Positions 10,412 to 22,818 of a DNA stretch of 64,000 nt are shown here, in pieces (position 1 is the stretch's first letter; each line of letters begins with the position of its first letter). The notes under the pieces are model-generated. The model was not told the DNA's origin. It did not search any database and saw only the letters and a program-made list of their open reading frames with translations. The translations under genes were made by a program, and so were the position numbers. Source of the stretch: Rhynchosporium graminicola. Taxonomy: Eukaryota > Ascomycota > Leotiomycetes > Helotiales > Ploettnerulaceae. Where the stretch lies: assembly GCA_900074885.1 (NCBI GenBank), contig FJUW01000032.1, positions 186,001 through 250,000 of the forward strand. Direction: 5' to 3'.

Positions 10412-12952
10412 TTGGTATTGGGAAAACAAAGTCAACAACTCCTTGAAGAAGAGCGTAACGAAGATAAGGAAATCGTTGATAAGCAAGGGTTTCAAGGTAT
10501 TGGTTCTGATGCAGCCTTGATGCGGGGAAATAGTTGCACGAGACTCAGCTCCAAGAAGAAATTAGGCTCCCGGATGTGGAATATGATGAAAGGGACTCGA
10601 GATCGTTATCTTCGACCATGATACTCGGCAAAGAACGTTGGGACCACTTGCCTTTATACATTCTGAATACTTTGATGACAGGATATCCGAGGAGGCATGG
10701 CGGGCCTGAGTCACTAACAATATTTCCTAATTTCCATGCGCGCAACTCCGTGTATGTCCGTGGATCATCAAGCAGACCAGCAGGCCGACGACGGAGTAAC
10801 GAGATGATGTGCACGTTCCAATTGCGCCTTGTGGACTGCAAGCAACCGCATGAGATAGTTCCAGGATAGCATGGCGCCAACTCGAACTCAAAAGGACTAT
10901 CGTATCCCACCATTAACCCTTGCCAAGTTTCTCTGTCACTTTACGAGGCGTTCTCGTGATTGGTCGCCCTTGGCTGATTGCTCTAATCAGGTTATCATTT
11001 TTCAGCCTTCTCCGTCACTGTTGTTGTGTATGGAAGCAGTCCTCCGTATTTGGAGTTTGCATCATTTATAAGCATTCGCTTGTGTACTTGATGATTGCGG
11101 CCCCTTGAGTCTCGTTAAAGTCCGATGTCAACAATAATAATCATCGACTCAAGGAACCATCCAAGCAAAGCCAAATCTTGTTACCAGAGTTTCTGAAGCG
11201 TCCACTGCATCTAGATCTCGTACATGTAAGGTACCTTGATATATCTTCGCTAAGTATGACTTCCAAACACTCAATATCCCGCTTTTCCAAAGCCGAAGCG
11301 AAATCCGTGGCTATCCCGAGACCCGTGCTCAATCCATGTGAAAACTCTATCCCGACACTATCTATTCTCTGACACAACACCGACAATACTTAACGTACAC
11401 GGTCTGCCCTCGTGAAGTCCTGCTGTTAGGAGAATACTAAACACCATAACAATCTCGCCAGTGATCCAGACCTGGCACCGTCGTGAAAATTCTATAGTCA
11501 TCACGGCTCAAGGGTGGATTATGTGGTAATGAGGCCGGCAAACACGAGAAACGTGTTGAATAGGTTGGATGATGGCTTCTGCAGTGGATTGTAGCACGGT
11601 GAGATGTGTTTGAATCTAGAAAGGATGACTCTGAATGAGGATTTGAACTCCGTGAATAAGCTCATCGGATTCCGTCGGAATATCAACTGGCACACCGCAT
11701 TTTGTGCATCATCACATGCCTCAGGTTGGCTAGCGGGTGCAGTACTACTTACTCTCTGACGCCTTGCGAATGACAAGTCGTTGTGGATTTGGCGAAATGA
11801 GCGTGGCGTTCCCTAACAGAGTTCAGGCCGGGGCAGACAGTATCCGTCCAACACTTAGTTGAAGATCCAAGCTTAGGTCAGCATTTCAAGGAGAAATTGC
11901 CCGACGATGCATTTTCCTCGTTGATCACTTTCGATTACTCGAGTCGATGCCTTTAATCATCAAAGAGAAAGTTCTGAGTTATTTATCTGTTCATAGAACG
12001 AGCAACTCTGAACTATTCATTCACTATGTTCATCACTCTGATGATCTATGATCTCCGAAGTCGGACTGTCGAGAGTCATTTTGGATTGATCACACACGGG
12101 ATTTATTTGACCCTTTTTTACATTGCACCGTAATCAGACTGGATCGCCCGTGGAGGTGCCGACAGATTATATGCAGGTCTGTGGAGAGGAGGGGGTTTGT
12201 GGCTTGCTCCATTGACTCAACGGACGTTATCCCTTCCTTGTTCGAGACGAGACAGTATGTCCAGACGCTGGCATTTTATTGATCCAAATGCCATGTCGGG
12301 TCTGTGATCATTTCCTTCAGTCATCTTGGAGAATCTCCATTTTCATTTTAGAATCTGTCTTTTCAGGAAATATCTGCAGGGAAATCCCCAACATCTCGGA
12401 CGAGGCTAGGCCAATTCATCTCTGGCAAAGCAACCGCCTCAAACTCGCTGTGAATTTATTTTATCATCAACGTTGATTACAATGATCGCACCATCAAGTT
12501 GCTATCTCATTGAAAGTGTTCTTCAGAGAATGTCCGGCGGTATTTTTTTGACATTGAAATCAAGTTTTATGGAAGTCTATCGGAAGTCTATCTGCCAGTC
12601 TTCCCGTTGACCGAGACAATTTGTCTAGCCACGGGTGAGGGCAACTTCAAGCACTTTCATATAGATTATTCGAGCAGTAAACTACTCGGAAAGCTCATCT
12701 CCGGCCTTCTCACTCACCATCTGATAGCAGGCGAGTGAGAGTGGGTGAGAGGATCTGGTCGGCCTCGAATGACAGCAAAATTTCAATCCAGAGCACAAGA
12801 ACTTCAATAGGGATTGAAATCACACAAGTAAAATCGTAGTTCGAACACTTTCTGTCAGACCAATTCAACATTCATTCGCCTTCGTACCCAAGACACCCAT
12901 CGTCAACAGAGGCAATACATCCTTCCACGAGTCCCACCACCCCTTAGATCAA
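10412..12952. other. Long gene-poor stretch
   Basis: About 2.5 kb without a gene I can support. Two minus-strand frames (about 11141-11386 and 11519-11776) look somewhat protein-like but have no ATG, splice consistency or family match, and may be remnants. A possible imperfect inverted repeat lies at about 12703-12765 (ctcactcacc against gtgggtgag). The far end includes the 3' flank of the small secreted protein gene. Confidence 0.45.
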
Positions 12953-13335
12953 CTACCATTGCTTGCAAACTCCCGACTGATCGCCAGCGTAATGTTCACA
13001 GTATCCACAGCAAGTATTCCTATTATTGTGGCACACAGCTATCGCGCAAAAGGAAATCAGCCAAGACGTTCCGAAATATCAGGAACACAAGCACAGAGCG
13101 ACGGTTTCTTACCTCCTGCACTGTCACAGTTGGTCTTGGCGGGGTCATCATTTCCTTCGAATGGGGCCTGCGAAAATTCAAGAGTCAGAATTCTAGTCTT
13201 TTTGGTTGTAGTTGATCTTAAAAGAAGAGCAGAACTCACAGGCATGTTCATGATGATCCTCATATCACGAGCCGCTACTGCCTGGGTGGCAGCTACTGCT
13301 GAAAGCAGGATGAGGATTGTTGGCACGAAATGCAT
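12953..13335 (-). CDS. Small secreted cysteine-rich protein, effector-like
   Basis: Three exons, 13335-13240, 13167-13113 and 13038-12953, total 237 nt and give 78 residues; all three phases match. Residues 1-18 or 1-22 are a signal peptide (MHFVPTILILLSAVAATQAV). The mature peptide is about 56 residues with six cysteines at 46, 53, 60, 61, 64 and 75, spaced C-x6-C-x6-CC-x2-C-x10-C. Introns of 72 and 74 bp have GTGAGT and GTAAGA donors. Six paired cysteines in a small secreted protein suggest a disulfide-locked fold, as in many fungal effectors or antimicrobial peptides. No named family was recognised. It stands alone in a gene-poor region, consistent with accessory content. Confidence 0.7.
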
Positions 13336-15107
13336 GTTATAGACCGTTGGACGCAATTCTGAAGGAAAGGGTGGAGTTTGGATACGTGAGGCTTCAGATG
13401 TTGGGGAGGGATATGGTCTTGAATCTGTTACTTATACTGCTTTCCCCAGGAGCACACACGAAGTATGATTCAGCCATGATGAGTTCGGCGAGGTGGTGCT
13501 CGCTACTTGCCTATCACAGATGATAGTTTTGCTTCTCGCGAGGATACACAGCATCACGGATCGATCGCACTTGTGCCGTGTCACAAGTCGATCAGCGCGA
13601 CTGTACGGCATCTAATCACCACTGGCCATCTGACAGGCCTGTTTCTAAGGTTTGATTCAAAAAAAATCGTGAATCAGACCTAGAGAACCTAAAGTGGTGA
13701 AAAGGCTGATTCCTAGGGTAAGAGTGTATGTTTTAGGAAGATTGCAACGGGCAAATTCCTTGCTGAAGTGGTAAACACTCTGTTGCAGCGCTATCGCTAG
13801 AGGGGTAGACCAGACAGTCTGAAGACATTCTGTCGACAAATACGAGGAGCAGCTGAAAAATTGCCCCGTTGTAACACCTTCAGATCACGTCGTGACGCCC
13901 ACGAGGAGATACCAGCCGCCAAGTATTGCATTCACGCACGCCAAAAGAGTAGAGTACGAGGATGATCTGTGCAACTTCACGAAGAGGCCTGGAGAGGATC
14001 CGCACAGTTCAGGCGACACAGATGCTGATCTCGGAATGCCTAGATGTAGTTTTCCGCAGAATGTCAGGGTGACTGCCGACATTTGTAATGAAAGACAAAT
14101 CAAACCTTTCGTGGAATAATGCTTCAAATCAGTATTCAAAGTACCCGTGGCATTAAATAGTCATCTCAGAGGCGCCTTTCCAACAATCTCGAACAGCTGG
14201 ACAGCGAATGACGAAGCCTCCCAGTGTCAACGAGTTAAGTCACACAAAGTGAATAACCAGTCACAATTTTCTGCTATCTGAACGATCCATCCGATCTACG
14301 ATCTACACAGCATCCGCTCAACTGATAATATTACGTTACACTATCATCTTGCCCTCACGATCCCGAGAAGGCGCATCGACCTTTGACACAGAAGGTGCTT
14401 ATTTACACACCTCCTGGAACAATTATGTCTACCACAGCAGCCCATTTCTCCCTCGTAAGTCCCTAGATAATCCACACTATTAGCTTCGGCTACTTCTTTG
14501 GTTGGATGGACGGCGCTTCAGTAGTACAGTGTGCATATTGACGTCCTAATGTTGAGCACGTGATTTCAACGTTGCCCTGCAGGTTGAAACGGTTGCGATG
14601 GGTAGGCGCAGCTTGCCCTTTATGATCAGACTAGATATTTGATGATCAGCTATATCAAAGGCCATAACGGAGGCTGGGGTGTCTCCCTTGAACGATAGTG
14701 ATAGTTGGATCTGGGGAAGGGATGACTATAGCAGAGATGACTACGTTCGTATGAATGTCTAATGGCTTGTGGTCTCCTCGGTTGATAGTGCACATCATAT
14801 ACTGTAGTTCATGTAACATGTCAATATCCATGGACGACAGGCCGCACGATATATGATCAGTGTGCAAACCGGCATCTACATGCCTCTGACAGGATGTCAA
14901 AAAGTGATGTTGAAGTCGATGGACCAATACACACGTCCATCTTGATAGCTCCATTGTGTTCTGTTTCTGAGACCGATAGTGTGTCACAGTGCACATCACG
15001 GCGATGAAAAAACTTCAGAAGATGCAGGAACAGCTTGCAAGCTTGCATAAAACGTAAATCTATACCCGGGTATCACAGCCATCCATCCTACCATGCCTTC
15101 CAATAAC
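13336..15107. other. Gene-poor stretch with one possible spliced micro-ORF
   Basis: No full gene was recognised. At 14425 an ATG starts MSTTAAHFSL, followed by a perfect GTAAGT donor at 14455 and a candidate acceptor (ctgcag) ending at 14582. Splicing continues the frame as VETVAMG and then stops within 13 codons, with or without a second intron. It could be a remnant or a very short peptide. The right end is the 3' flank of the Scm3 gene. Confidence 0.4.
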
Positions 15108-18100
15108 CTAAACCACCTGTTCCAACGTCCTCTTCTCGCACCTAAAACAAAAAGATCTTTTACACTCAAACCCATCAACACCACACCTTCTCATCGTCCC
15201 ACCCGGCGTCTTGACCAAAACCGAAACCTGCTTTGCTTTTAAAGAATCCCTGTTCCACCGACTCATAGTCACAGACGAATTATTGCCAGAAATGACTGGA
15301 CGAGCGGTTTGTTCCCTCGGACGTTGTCTTGGTCTATGGGTGGGTGAATCTGGATCCTCGTCTTCTTCTGTTTCCGAGTCTCCTATTTCCTTCATTCTTT
15401 CTGCTTTGATCCGCGCGTTGCGGACTGGAGTGAGGTCTAGTAAAGGTGTGCTTGTAATAGTCTGCATTAGCTCAGATGCTCGAGAAGATCCTTCTTGTGA
15501 CGACGATGATTCTACAACGCCCAAAACTGTTGAAGGTCTACCTTTACGCTTCGGCATTATAGGCCGCATTGCAGGAAGTGATGGCTCGTCCGTCTCTGTC
15601 TTAATTGTTGGCTGGAATAGGCCGTTTTTGGAAAGTTGATTGAAAGCGCTCAGCTCGTCAATACTGTGATCATGTATCGCATCCAGCTTCCTCTTTCTTG
15701 TTGCCGGAACCGACAGCAAGGCAGGCGAACTGACCAGGTCTTCGTGCTTGATGCCGATCTGCCGTATGGGTAAAGGATTTGTTCTCTGCCGCGAAGACAG
15801 CAAGATGAATTCATCTACTCCCAAACTCAGCTCATCTAGGTCCTCCGAACGAACTCTTGCATGCCTCTTTGCGGCAGGAGTTGCAGCAAGCTTGACAGTA
15901 GCCTTTGGTCGAGTACTAGATGGGCCAGAAAGAGGAGCAATGGTCGCTGGAGGTTTGATCTGACAACCGGGAGTAGCGACAGGTTTAGCCACTGCTTTCA
16001 ATGCCCCTATTCTACCGCCAATCGGTGGCTCAACGAAGGGCTTTGGGGTAGGTATCACAACTGCAAACCGACTACTAACTGATGCAGGAACAATCGGCAC
16101 CTTCGCACGCTGCTTCGGGCCATGTCTAGGGGTGTGGAATTGATGAACGGGAACAGTTTTTGGTGATTGCATCTCCTGCTCTTCATCTGAAAACTCGTAG
16201 GCTGCGTTGACAGTGCTTCTAAACATGGACGGATTGATGGGAGGGTGCTTAGGTAGGGCTGTGGTTGTAACAACCCTCGACACAGTGGAGGACTCTCCCT
16301 TAAATGCAGCTTCCTCTACAACAGGTTTGGAAGCAGGCAGTATCGTAACTTGCGATTGTGACCTCATAAAGTCTTGCTTCGTGATATCTGGCTCGATATG
16401 CTTTTGATTTCCGGTCGTGGGGCTTGTAAGATCTACTATAGCTGACGTCAAGATTCCTGCAGGAATCACAGGTGATGGAGTTTTAAGGGCTCCAACAGGT
16501 CTACCGGAAGCAGGCTCGAAATGTCGACGCGAAGACTCTTCAGATTGAACAATTGGATCCGAATTAACTCTTCGCTGGTTGGCGATCTGAGAAAAGCCTT
16601 GCGCTTCTTGCACCAAACTTCCAGAATGCATTGTTGTCTCTTTCCTAGGCTGGCTGCTCAAAATTTGAGAAGAACCGACCTGCGAGTCTGAGATCGTCCT
16701 GTCCTGAGATGTATCGATATCACGTACACCAAGAGAAGTTGCTGAATGATGGTGCACCTTCATTGAAGAGACGCTAGTCATTGGAGTAAAATTCAGTCCA
16801 GCCATTCCTCGAGGCGTCAGTGTCCGATCAGGATCGAAGCCGGCTGGTTGACTACTTGACAGATTCCTCGCCTGCCCTTTCTGAGGAGACAAGAAATCAG
16901 AGTCCCTACGTCGACTCAAAGGCCTCTGCAGAGGGTCACTAGTCACGGTTGGTCTCGCAATAGCTGCTTGCGGGTCAAGCAAAGCAGGATCAATGCGTCC
17001 TCTCAACCTATATAGGGCAGAGGCATTTTTGTGCGTACGCCTGACATGCTTGACCAGATCCAGTTGCATGAAATATCCATCTTCGCCCTTTTTAGAACAT
17101 CCTATCTCCCCACAAGGGAAAGGTGTTGTGTGATGTGCTTGAAACAGATGTAAACACATTTCTGACAAGTCCTCGTGCTCCCGCCGCTGAAGTCTGTATA
17201 GAATTGTGGATTGCGTTTTACAATCCACATGTGGACATGGCGCACCAGGAATCAAGAAATCCTCCTCCTCGGAAGTCGCCTCAACTGCTAAAGATGACCG
17301 GATGGGTAAATCATCATAAGAATGACGAATTTCTGCAGGTGGAGTGGTCTCCTGTGATTGAATGGGCGTGTCTATGTCGGACTCAAGTCGAGGTTCGTGC
17401 CGCCTATGCGAGTATTGCAGTGGTCCACGATTCGCTCGCTTTACGTCCTCCGTAATTCCGGCATGCAGAACAGGATCAACTGATTCGATCGAGTCAATTG
17501 CCTGGTTCCAATTGAGAATTCTTGGATCAGTTTGAGCTGGTCTTCGAGCCCGAATTGGCCGGTCATGGGGTGCTTGATCCGAGTCATATTGTGGTTCGGT
17601 GCGCTTGACGGCTAGGAGAGGGCGGTAGCCCAGATTCTCGACAGATCCCTCAGAGTTTGATCTATCGGATTCCTCGACAGAGTTCAGGGAGAGATAAGTA
17701 AAGTTGCGAATATAACGTGCCCTCCATGACAGTGCTGAATGTCGAGGATGCTGCATGACATTAGTGATGCTTCAGCTGGCCACCGGAGTGCATACCTGGG
17801 CCTCGAGCTCTTTCCATCGGCGATGAGTCAAGGCACGACCATGTCTTCGGGATTTTGACACCCATTCCATCAGTACATCATCTTCTTCAGCAGTAAACGC
17901 GAGCCGTTTTTTCATAGGTGACACAAGATCGGCTTGATGTGTGGCGAAACGAGAAGACTGATAAGCGACAGGGTTTGGAACTCTGCTTTCTCCTCTGAAC
18001 AGCGCAGTATTATCAGCCCCATCTAACCTTCTGCGACCGCGAGTTCGAATTGGGGCCCAAATAGACGCAGAGGCTTCGGGCGAAGGAGAACGTTCTTCTT

Positions 18101-19070
18101 CTGGCATAATTAGTATTGGTTTCTGGATCGGGCGCCTGGCATGTGTAGTTGCTGGAAGCTCTGGAACCCGCCATGCTGATTCCACATGTCTGGGGGCAGC
18201 TGAAGGGAGCGCCGGTGTCCTCCAAGCAGGCTCAATATTTCTAGTTGCAGCTAAGTTTTTCTTCAATTCAGGCGCTCGCCAAGCAGATTCAACATCTCGG
18301 TCATCCGCTACATTCTGCAGCGAGACATATTCCACAATCTGAGGTCCAAGTTGTGGCCCAAATTGGGCCAAAATATCCGCACGCGAAGGAAGTGATTTGG
18401 CTGGAGCGGGTCGAGGTATTGGCTGGTTCTGGTGAACTTTCTCTCGCCGGTGTATTTTTTCTGGAGCAGTCGGTACATTTGAGAGACTCAGCTCCTGTGG
18501 ACCTTGCTGAAACCTGTTGGCTTTCGCAAAGCCACGCAAAATCAAGTCGTCTTCTGCCATGTCCTCGTCCAAAATCTCATTGTCGCTCACAAGTTCGTCC
18601 TCTTCTTCGTCATTTTCGTCATCATCTTCCATAATCTCTGTCTCGTCAAATGAACTGCTGGGAGGTTCGTCTGCTTCCTGAGAATATTCCCTCAACGCAT
18701 GTCGGGCACGATTCATATCACCGGCATCATGCTCGTTCACCATCTGTACGACATGTCCATTGTTGACCACAATTTCACCTGTTTCCAGGTCGATTTCATC
18801 GCCAACTCCCTCGAAGTCCCTCTCATATTTCTCAAAGATTGATTCGAATGTAGATTTCAGTTTGTAATCGAGTCGAGCCCTCCTTTGGTCTAGCTCAGCT
18901 TCGGGATCGTACCCTGCCTCTGGTTCCTCCTCTTCCTCCTCACCATACACTTCTCCGTCGAGGAGATCGTCCCCTAACTCATCGTAATATGCATATTGAT
19001 TGTCGAAGCTCTGCGGAAACGAGCGCTCAATTGGCGCATGTAATCGCTGTCGCTTTGGAAAAGGCTCCAT
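15108..19070 (-). CDS. scm3: Scm3/HJURP-type CENP-A chaperone with Myb-like and C2H2 regions
   Basis: Two exons, 19070-17796 and 17750-15108, join in phase 0 to give 1305 residues. Residues about 66-107 carry the Scm3 signature, LKSTFESIFEKYERDFEGVG followed by DEIDLETGEIVVNNGH. Residues 136-175 are very acidic. Three copies of an AWRxPxL motif occur at 263-269, 282-288 and 299-305. A Myb/SANT-like segment crosses the intron at residues 389-440 (FTAEEDDVLMEWV, then HRRWKELEAQ). Two C2H2-like fingers use C597, C602, H626/H631 and C638, C643, H660, H665. The rest is Ser/Pro-rich, with a conserved-looking C-terminus rich in Arg, Lys and Cys. Family knowledge: Scm3 deposits the centromeric histone H3 variant. 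Filamentous-fungal members are much longer than the yeast protein. Confidence 0.85.
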
Positions 19071-19380
19071 AGTGGTAGAGTAATAGCATGTCTGAACCCA
19101 CAGACGGGAAATAGGAGGTTATTGGCGCGTGAAAACAGATTGCTATTGCTGTCATGCATTCGACGATCGCGTGGACAAACGCGTCAAGACGCTAGCGCCT
19201 CTACTCAGCGCGGGGTGTACTGTAGATCCCTGGAAGCTTGTCGTCACCTGTGAGCTACAAAGTTCAAACATCACAGTCGAGGATTCTGCAGTACAAACAA
19301 ACTTGACAAGGGATAGAGCATAATGCCTGATGTTTTGAGGTCTGTTGGTCTATCCTCACATTCTTCAACACTTCAGCAAA
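19071..19380. promoter_or_regulatory. Shared divergent promoter of scm3 and atg6
   Basis: The two genes are transcribed away from each other with 310 bp between the start codons, so this interval must hold both promoters. No clear TATA box was seen on either side. Confidence 0.6.
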
Positions 19381-20938
19381 ATGTACTGCCAAAAATGCCG
19401 GACTCCTTTGAAGCTGGACAGCTCTTTGGAGGATCTTAATCCGGCAGCATTTGACCTACTTGTTGGTATGTCACTCTACTTCATGAGCTGAGCTACAATT
19501 CCCATATGGAATCTTCCTAATCTATCATCTAACATTTATAGGCGCATCTTCGCAACAATTAAAGAATATCCCCTCTTCCCGACCAGCCTATCCCCAGGAG
19601 CGCAAACAGCTCTACGACCGAGTCTCCAATAATGCTACTTCCCCTACCTTCAAAAGGACTATTCCACCTCCTAGGCGAAGTGATGCTGCCTCATCCGACA
19701 CAATGCGATCAGGACTCGGTAATCCAGCGATGTCCTTTGTCATGCTTACCGAGTCACAAGTAGTGCCGCCGGCAGTTATCAAGTCATCCGAAGATTCGAA
19801 CCCAAGACATCAAGGAGACGACGAAAGCTCGAGCATGGAAGGCACAAAAGACGAGAGAAAGGCAATGTCTCAGGATATGGAGAGAGCGTCGAGACTATTT
19901 GAGATACTCTCTGCGAGATCGGATATTGACCATCCAGTATGTACCGAGTGTACGGATCTCCTGGTCTCAGGCCTACAACAAAGACTCGAGGCAGCTACCA
20001 AGGAGAGGGATGCATATGTCGGTTTCCTCAAACGAGTCAACGCTTCAGTCCCAACCGAGGAAGAAGTGAAAGAATCACAATCAGCTCTTACCAAAGCCCG
20101 CAAAGAAGAGGAAGAAGCCATCACTGAACTCAAGAGACTCGAAGTCGAAAAAGCCGTTGTGGACGAAGAAATAGCTTCCCTAGAAGAAGAAGCTCTCGCA
20201 CTCGACGTCGAAGAAGAAAAATTCTGGAACTCCCGCAACGCATTCGCCATCAAACTCGCAGAATTTCAAAACGTCCGCGATAGCGTAAACCTCCAATATG
20301 ACCACGACACGCAACTCCTGGAGAAACTCCAACGTACAAACGTCTACAATGATACCTTCTGTATCTCCCACGATGGCAAGTTCGGCACCATCAACGGCCT
20401 CCGTCTAGGCCGGCTCTCCAACGTCCCCGTCGACTGGCCTGAAATCAACGCCGCATGGGGACACACCGTTCTGCTTCTCCAAACAGTCGCCGAACGTCTG
20501 AATTTCAGATTTCAGGGATATGAACTCCAACCTATGGGCTCGACATCCCGCATCATCCGGCACGAAATATTCGCTCCAAGCAGCTCCCGCACACGTCCTC
20601 CCAAAAAACATATCCTAGAACTCTACTCGTCAGGCGACATGCCTCTCGGGCTGACATTCATGCATCGCCGTTTCGATATCGCTATGGTAGCGTTTCTGGA
20701 ATGTATGCGCCAGCTCGGCGCATTCGTACAGACGGAGTCGGCTAGGGATAGTGAGGGCGGGAGAGGCCTCGCTCTGCCGTATAAGATTGAGGGCGAGAAG
20801 ATCGGAGATGTGAGTATTAAGCTAGGTATCGCGCAGGATGATGCTTGGAGTCGTGCGTGCAAGTTTACTTTGACATGCTGTAAGTTTTTGTTGGCGCATG
20901 CGTCTAATGCGGCGGCTGGAGGGGCGAGGAGAGGGTGA
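19381..20938 (+). CDS. atg6: Autophagy protein Atg6/Vps30 (Beclin-1 homologue)
   Basis: Two exons, 19381-19465 and 19542-20938, give 493 residues. The N-terminus MYCQKCRTPLKLDSSLEDL, with its CxxC pair, is the typical Beclin start. A central coiled coil runs over roughly residues 150-260 (ERDAYVGFLKRVN, then EEEVKESQSALTKARKEEEE). The C-terminal BARA domain includes NVYNDTFCISHDGKFGTING, LGRLSNVPVDWPEINAAWGH and GDMPLGLTFMHRRFDIAM. Known role: subunit of the Vps34 phosphatidylinositol 3-kinase complexes that act in autophagosome formation and vacuolar sorting. The small first exon (85 nt) is needed for the CxxC motif. The gene appears complete and is divergent from scm3. Confidence 0.95.
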
Positions 20939-21530
20939 ATGGCAGGCTAGCGAGGCGTTATGGTATTCTTGGTGTAGGGGAAATGGGCATGGAGCATTTA
21001 TGGGATTGGTTTGCTGGGCGTTGGTGGTTAGGGTGTACGAATTTGATAAGTTATGTTGACACTTTGATCGGGATTTCGCAAAGGACGGCAGTTGAACCTC
21101 ATGGTAAACGACATGGCAATGTATCAAACCACGACATTCAGCAACATGGTGCAACATGAAGTCTGATGTTCTATTGAGATTCTCTATCTACACCTCCATC
21201 ATGCTCCATTGCCATATCCTCATCACGATCCTCTTCAGCCATCACCAAAATGGGACGTAACAGTCATTCGTCCCTTCATCAGCGCCTAGAATGCTAGTCG
21301 GAAGCACGCGATCAAACAATTAGTGAACGCCCAGCCCACCCCAGTCTCTCAAATCCATCAGATATCTCCCCCATCCACCATTGTCCGTCGGTCAAAAGCA
21401 GTAGGAAGATGAAAAGCGTTCGATGTCACGCTGACCGGTTGTGAAGCTCCATTGAAGAAGCAATGTTGGCTGAGAGACTCCTGTGGCAGCCTCGAAGAAG
21501 TAGTAATTAGTTTTCTTTGGGTCGAGTGGT
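20939..21530. other. Convergent intergenic region between atg6 and CK2 alpha
   Basis: Both neighbours end here, so it should contain two 3' untranslated regions and terminators. No gene or repeat was seen. Confidence 0.5.
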
Positions 21531-22818
21531 TCATGAGGCTGAAGCAGCTCCGGGTGAGAGGCGAGCACGTTGCTCGGCTTCTCTAACTGGGGCAAAAAAT
21601 GCATGTGCCATAGCCTCTTTCGCTGTCAATCGTTCCTACATCATGTCAGCAAAGGTTTCGGCATCAAAGACATAAACACATACCTGATGATCGTATCTCA
21701 ATAATTTGTCCAAGAAATCAATGGCCTCGTTGGTGACGAATCTCGAGTTTTCGCTGTTGACGAAATTTTGCCAATTCTTTTTGGGGAATCTGCCAAGGAT
21801 ATCGTCGTACTGGGCATCCAATTCAATCTCATACTTGTCCAAATAGTCAAACAAGTCTTCAGTACCTAGAACTTTGGCAATCTTGACGAGTTGGTCAGAG
21901 TTGCTGTTTCCGTGGAAGAAGGGCTCCTTTCGGAAGATCATGGATGCGAACATGGCTCCTAAAGACCACATATCGAGGGAGTAGTCGTATTCCTGGAAAT
22001 CCACAAGTAGTTCTGGACCCTTGAAGTATCTAGAAGCAACTCGGACATTGTACTCGGTTCCTTGGTGGTAGAATTCCGCAAGACCCCAATCGATCAGTCG
22101 CAGCTACTACATGTTAGCAGTAATATACAAAGGGGAAACTCTGGACCAACCTTCCGGTTCTCATGATCGATCATAACATTGTGAGGCTTGACATCGCGGT
22201 GCATTATCCCTTTACTGTGACAAAAGTCGAGAGCTTTCAAAAGCTCGAAGATGTAGTATCTGACGTCGTAGTCGACAAATTTAGGGTAGAGGGATCTGAA
22301 GTCGGTGTTGTTGACATACTCGAAGATCAGGGACGGCGTTTTGCTCTTTATTGACGGTCAGCATTATCTTCTCATCCGAAAACTTGGATTCCTTCAGATA
22401 AAGAGTCACTTCCCCAAATTGAGAAGCTACATTGGAACGAGAAGTAGGAAGAGGCTGAAGTACCTGCTGGTCTCTAACAACATCCAACAGACCAATAATG
22501 TTCGGTCCGCCCGACAGGTTCTGCAGGATCTTGATCTCCCTCTTTATCTTCTTCTTCTTAACCGGCTTCAGCACCTTCACAACGCACTTGTGGTAGTTGA
22601 TAACATTGATACCCTCGAATACTTCCGAGTACTTTCCTCGTCCTGTGCATGATCATCAGTACCCTGCATGTGAAAGGAAGCCTCTTATCAGGATGCGGCC
22701 TACCAATCTTTCGCACAACCTCGTAGTTCTCCAAGATCCCCCAAGTGATGTTCACACTATCATAATCCCAGTATGATCTGGGCATCTGCTGGTTGACATC
22801 TGCGTAGACACGCGCCAT
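21531..22818 (-). CDS. cka1: Casein kinase II catalytic (alpha) subunit
   Basis: Five exons, 22818-22704, 22642-22464, 22345-22151, 22103-21684 and 21635-21531, give 337 residues. Motifs are near-canonical: the Gly loop GRGKYSEVF (residues 39-47), catalytic Lys61 in CVVKVLK, the basic cluster [23 protein letters not shown] with Asp149, and the CK2-specific DWG with Asp168. Family knowledge: a constitutively active acidophilic Ser/Thr kinase working in a tetramer with regulatory beta subunits. The offsets of these residues match the animal enzyme less seven. The short C-terminal tail differs from animal CK2. The gene diverges from rpp1 across about 700 bp. Confidence 0.96.

Noticed and set aside
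10545..10913. 122-codon minus frame upstream of the arrestin gene
   Set aside because: No ATG in a good context and no domain; more likely promoter or leader.
15211..16407. Several plus-strand frames opposite the Scm3 gene
   Set aside because: Antisense shadows with no motifs, splice sites or starts of their own.
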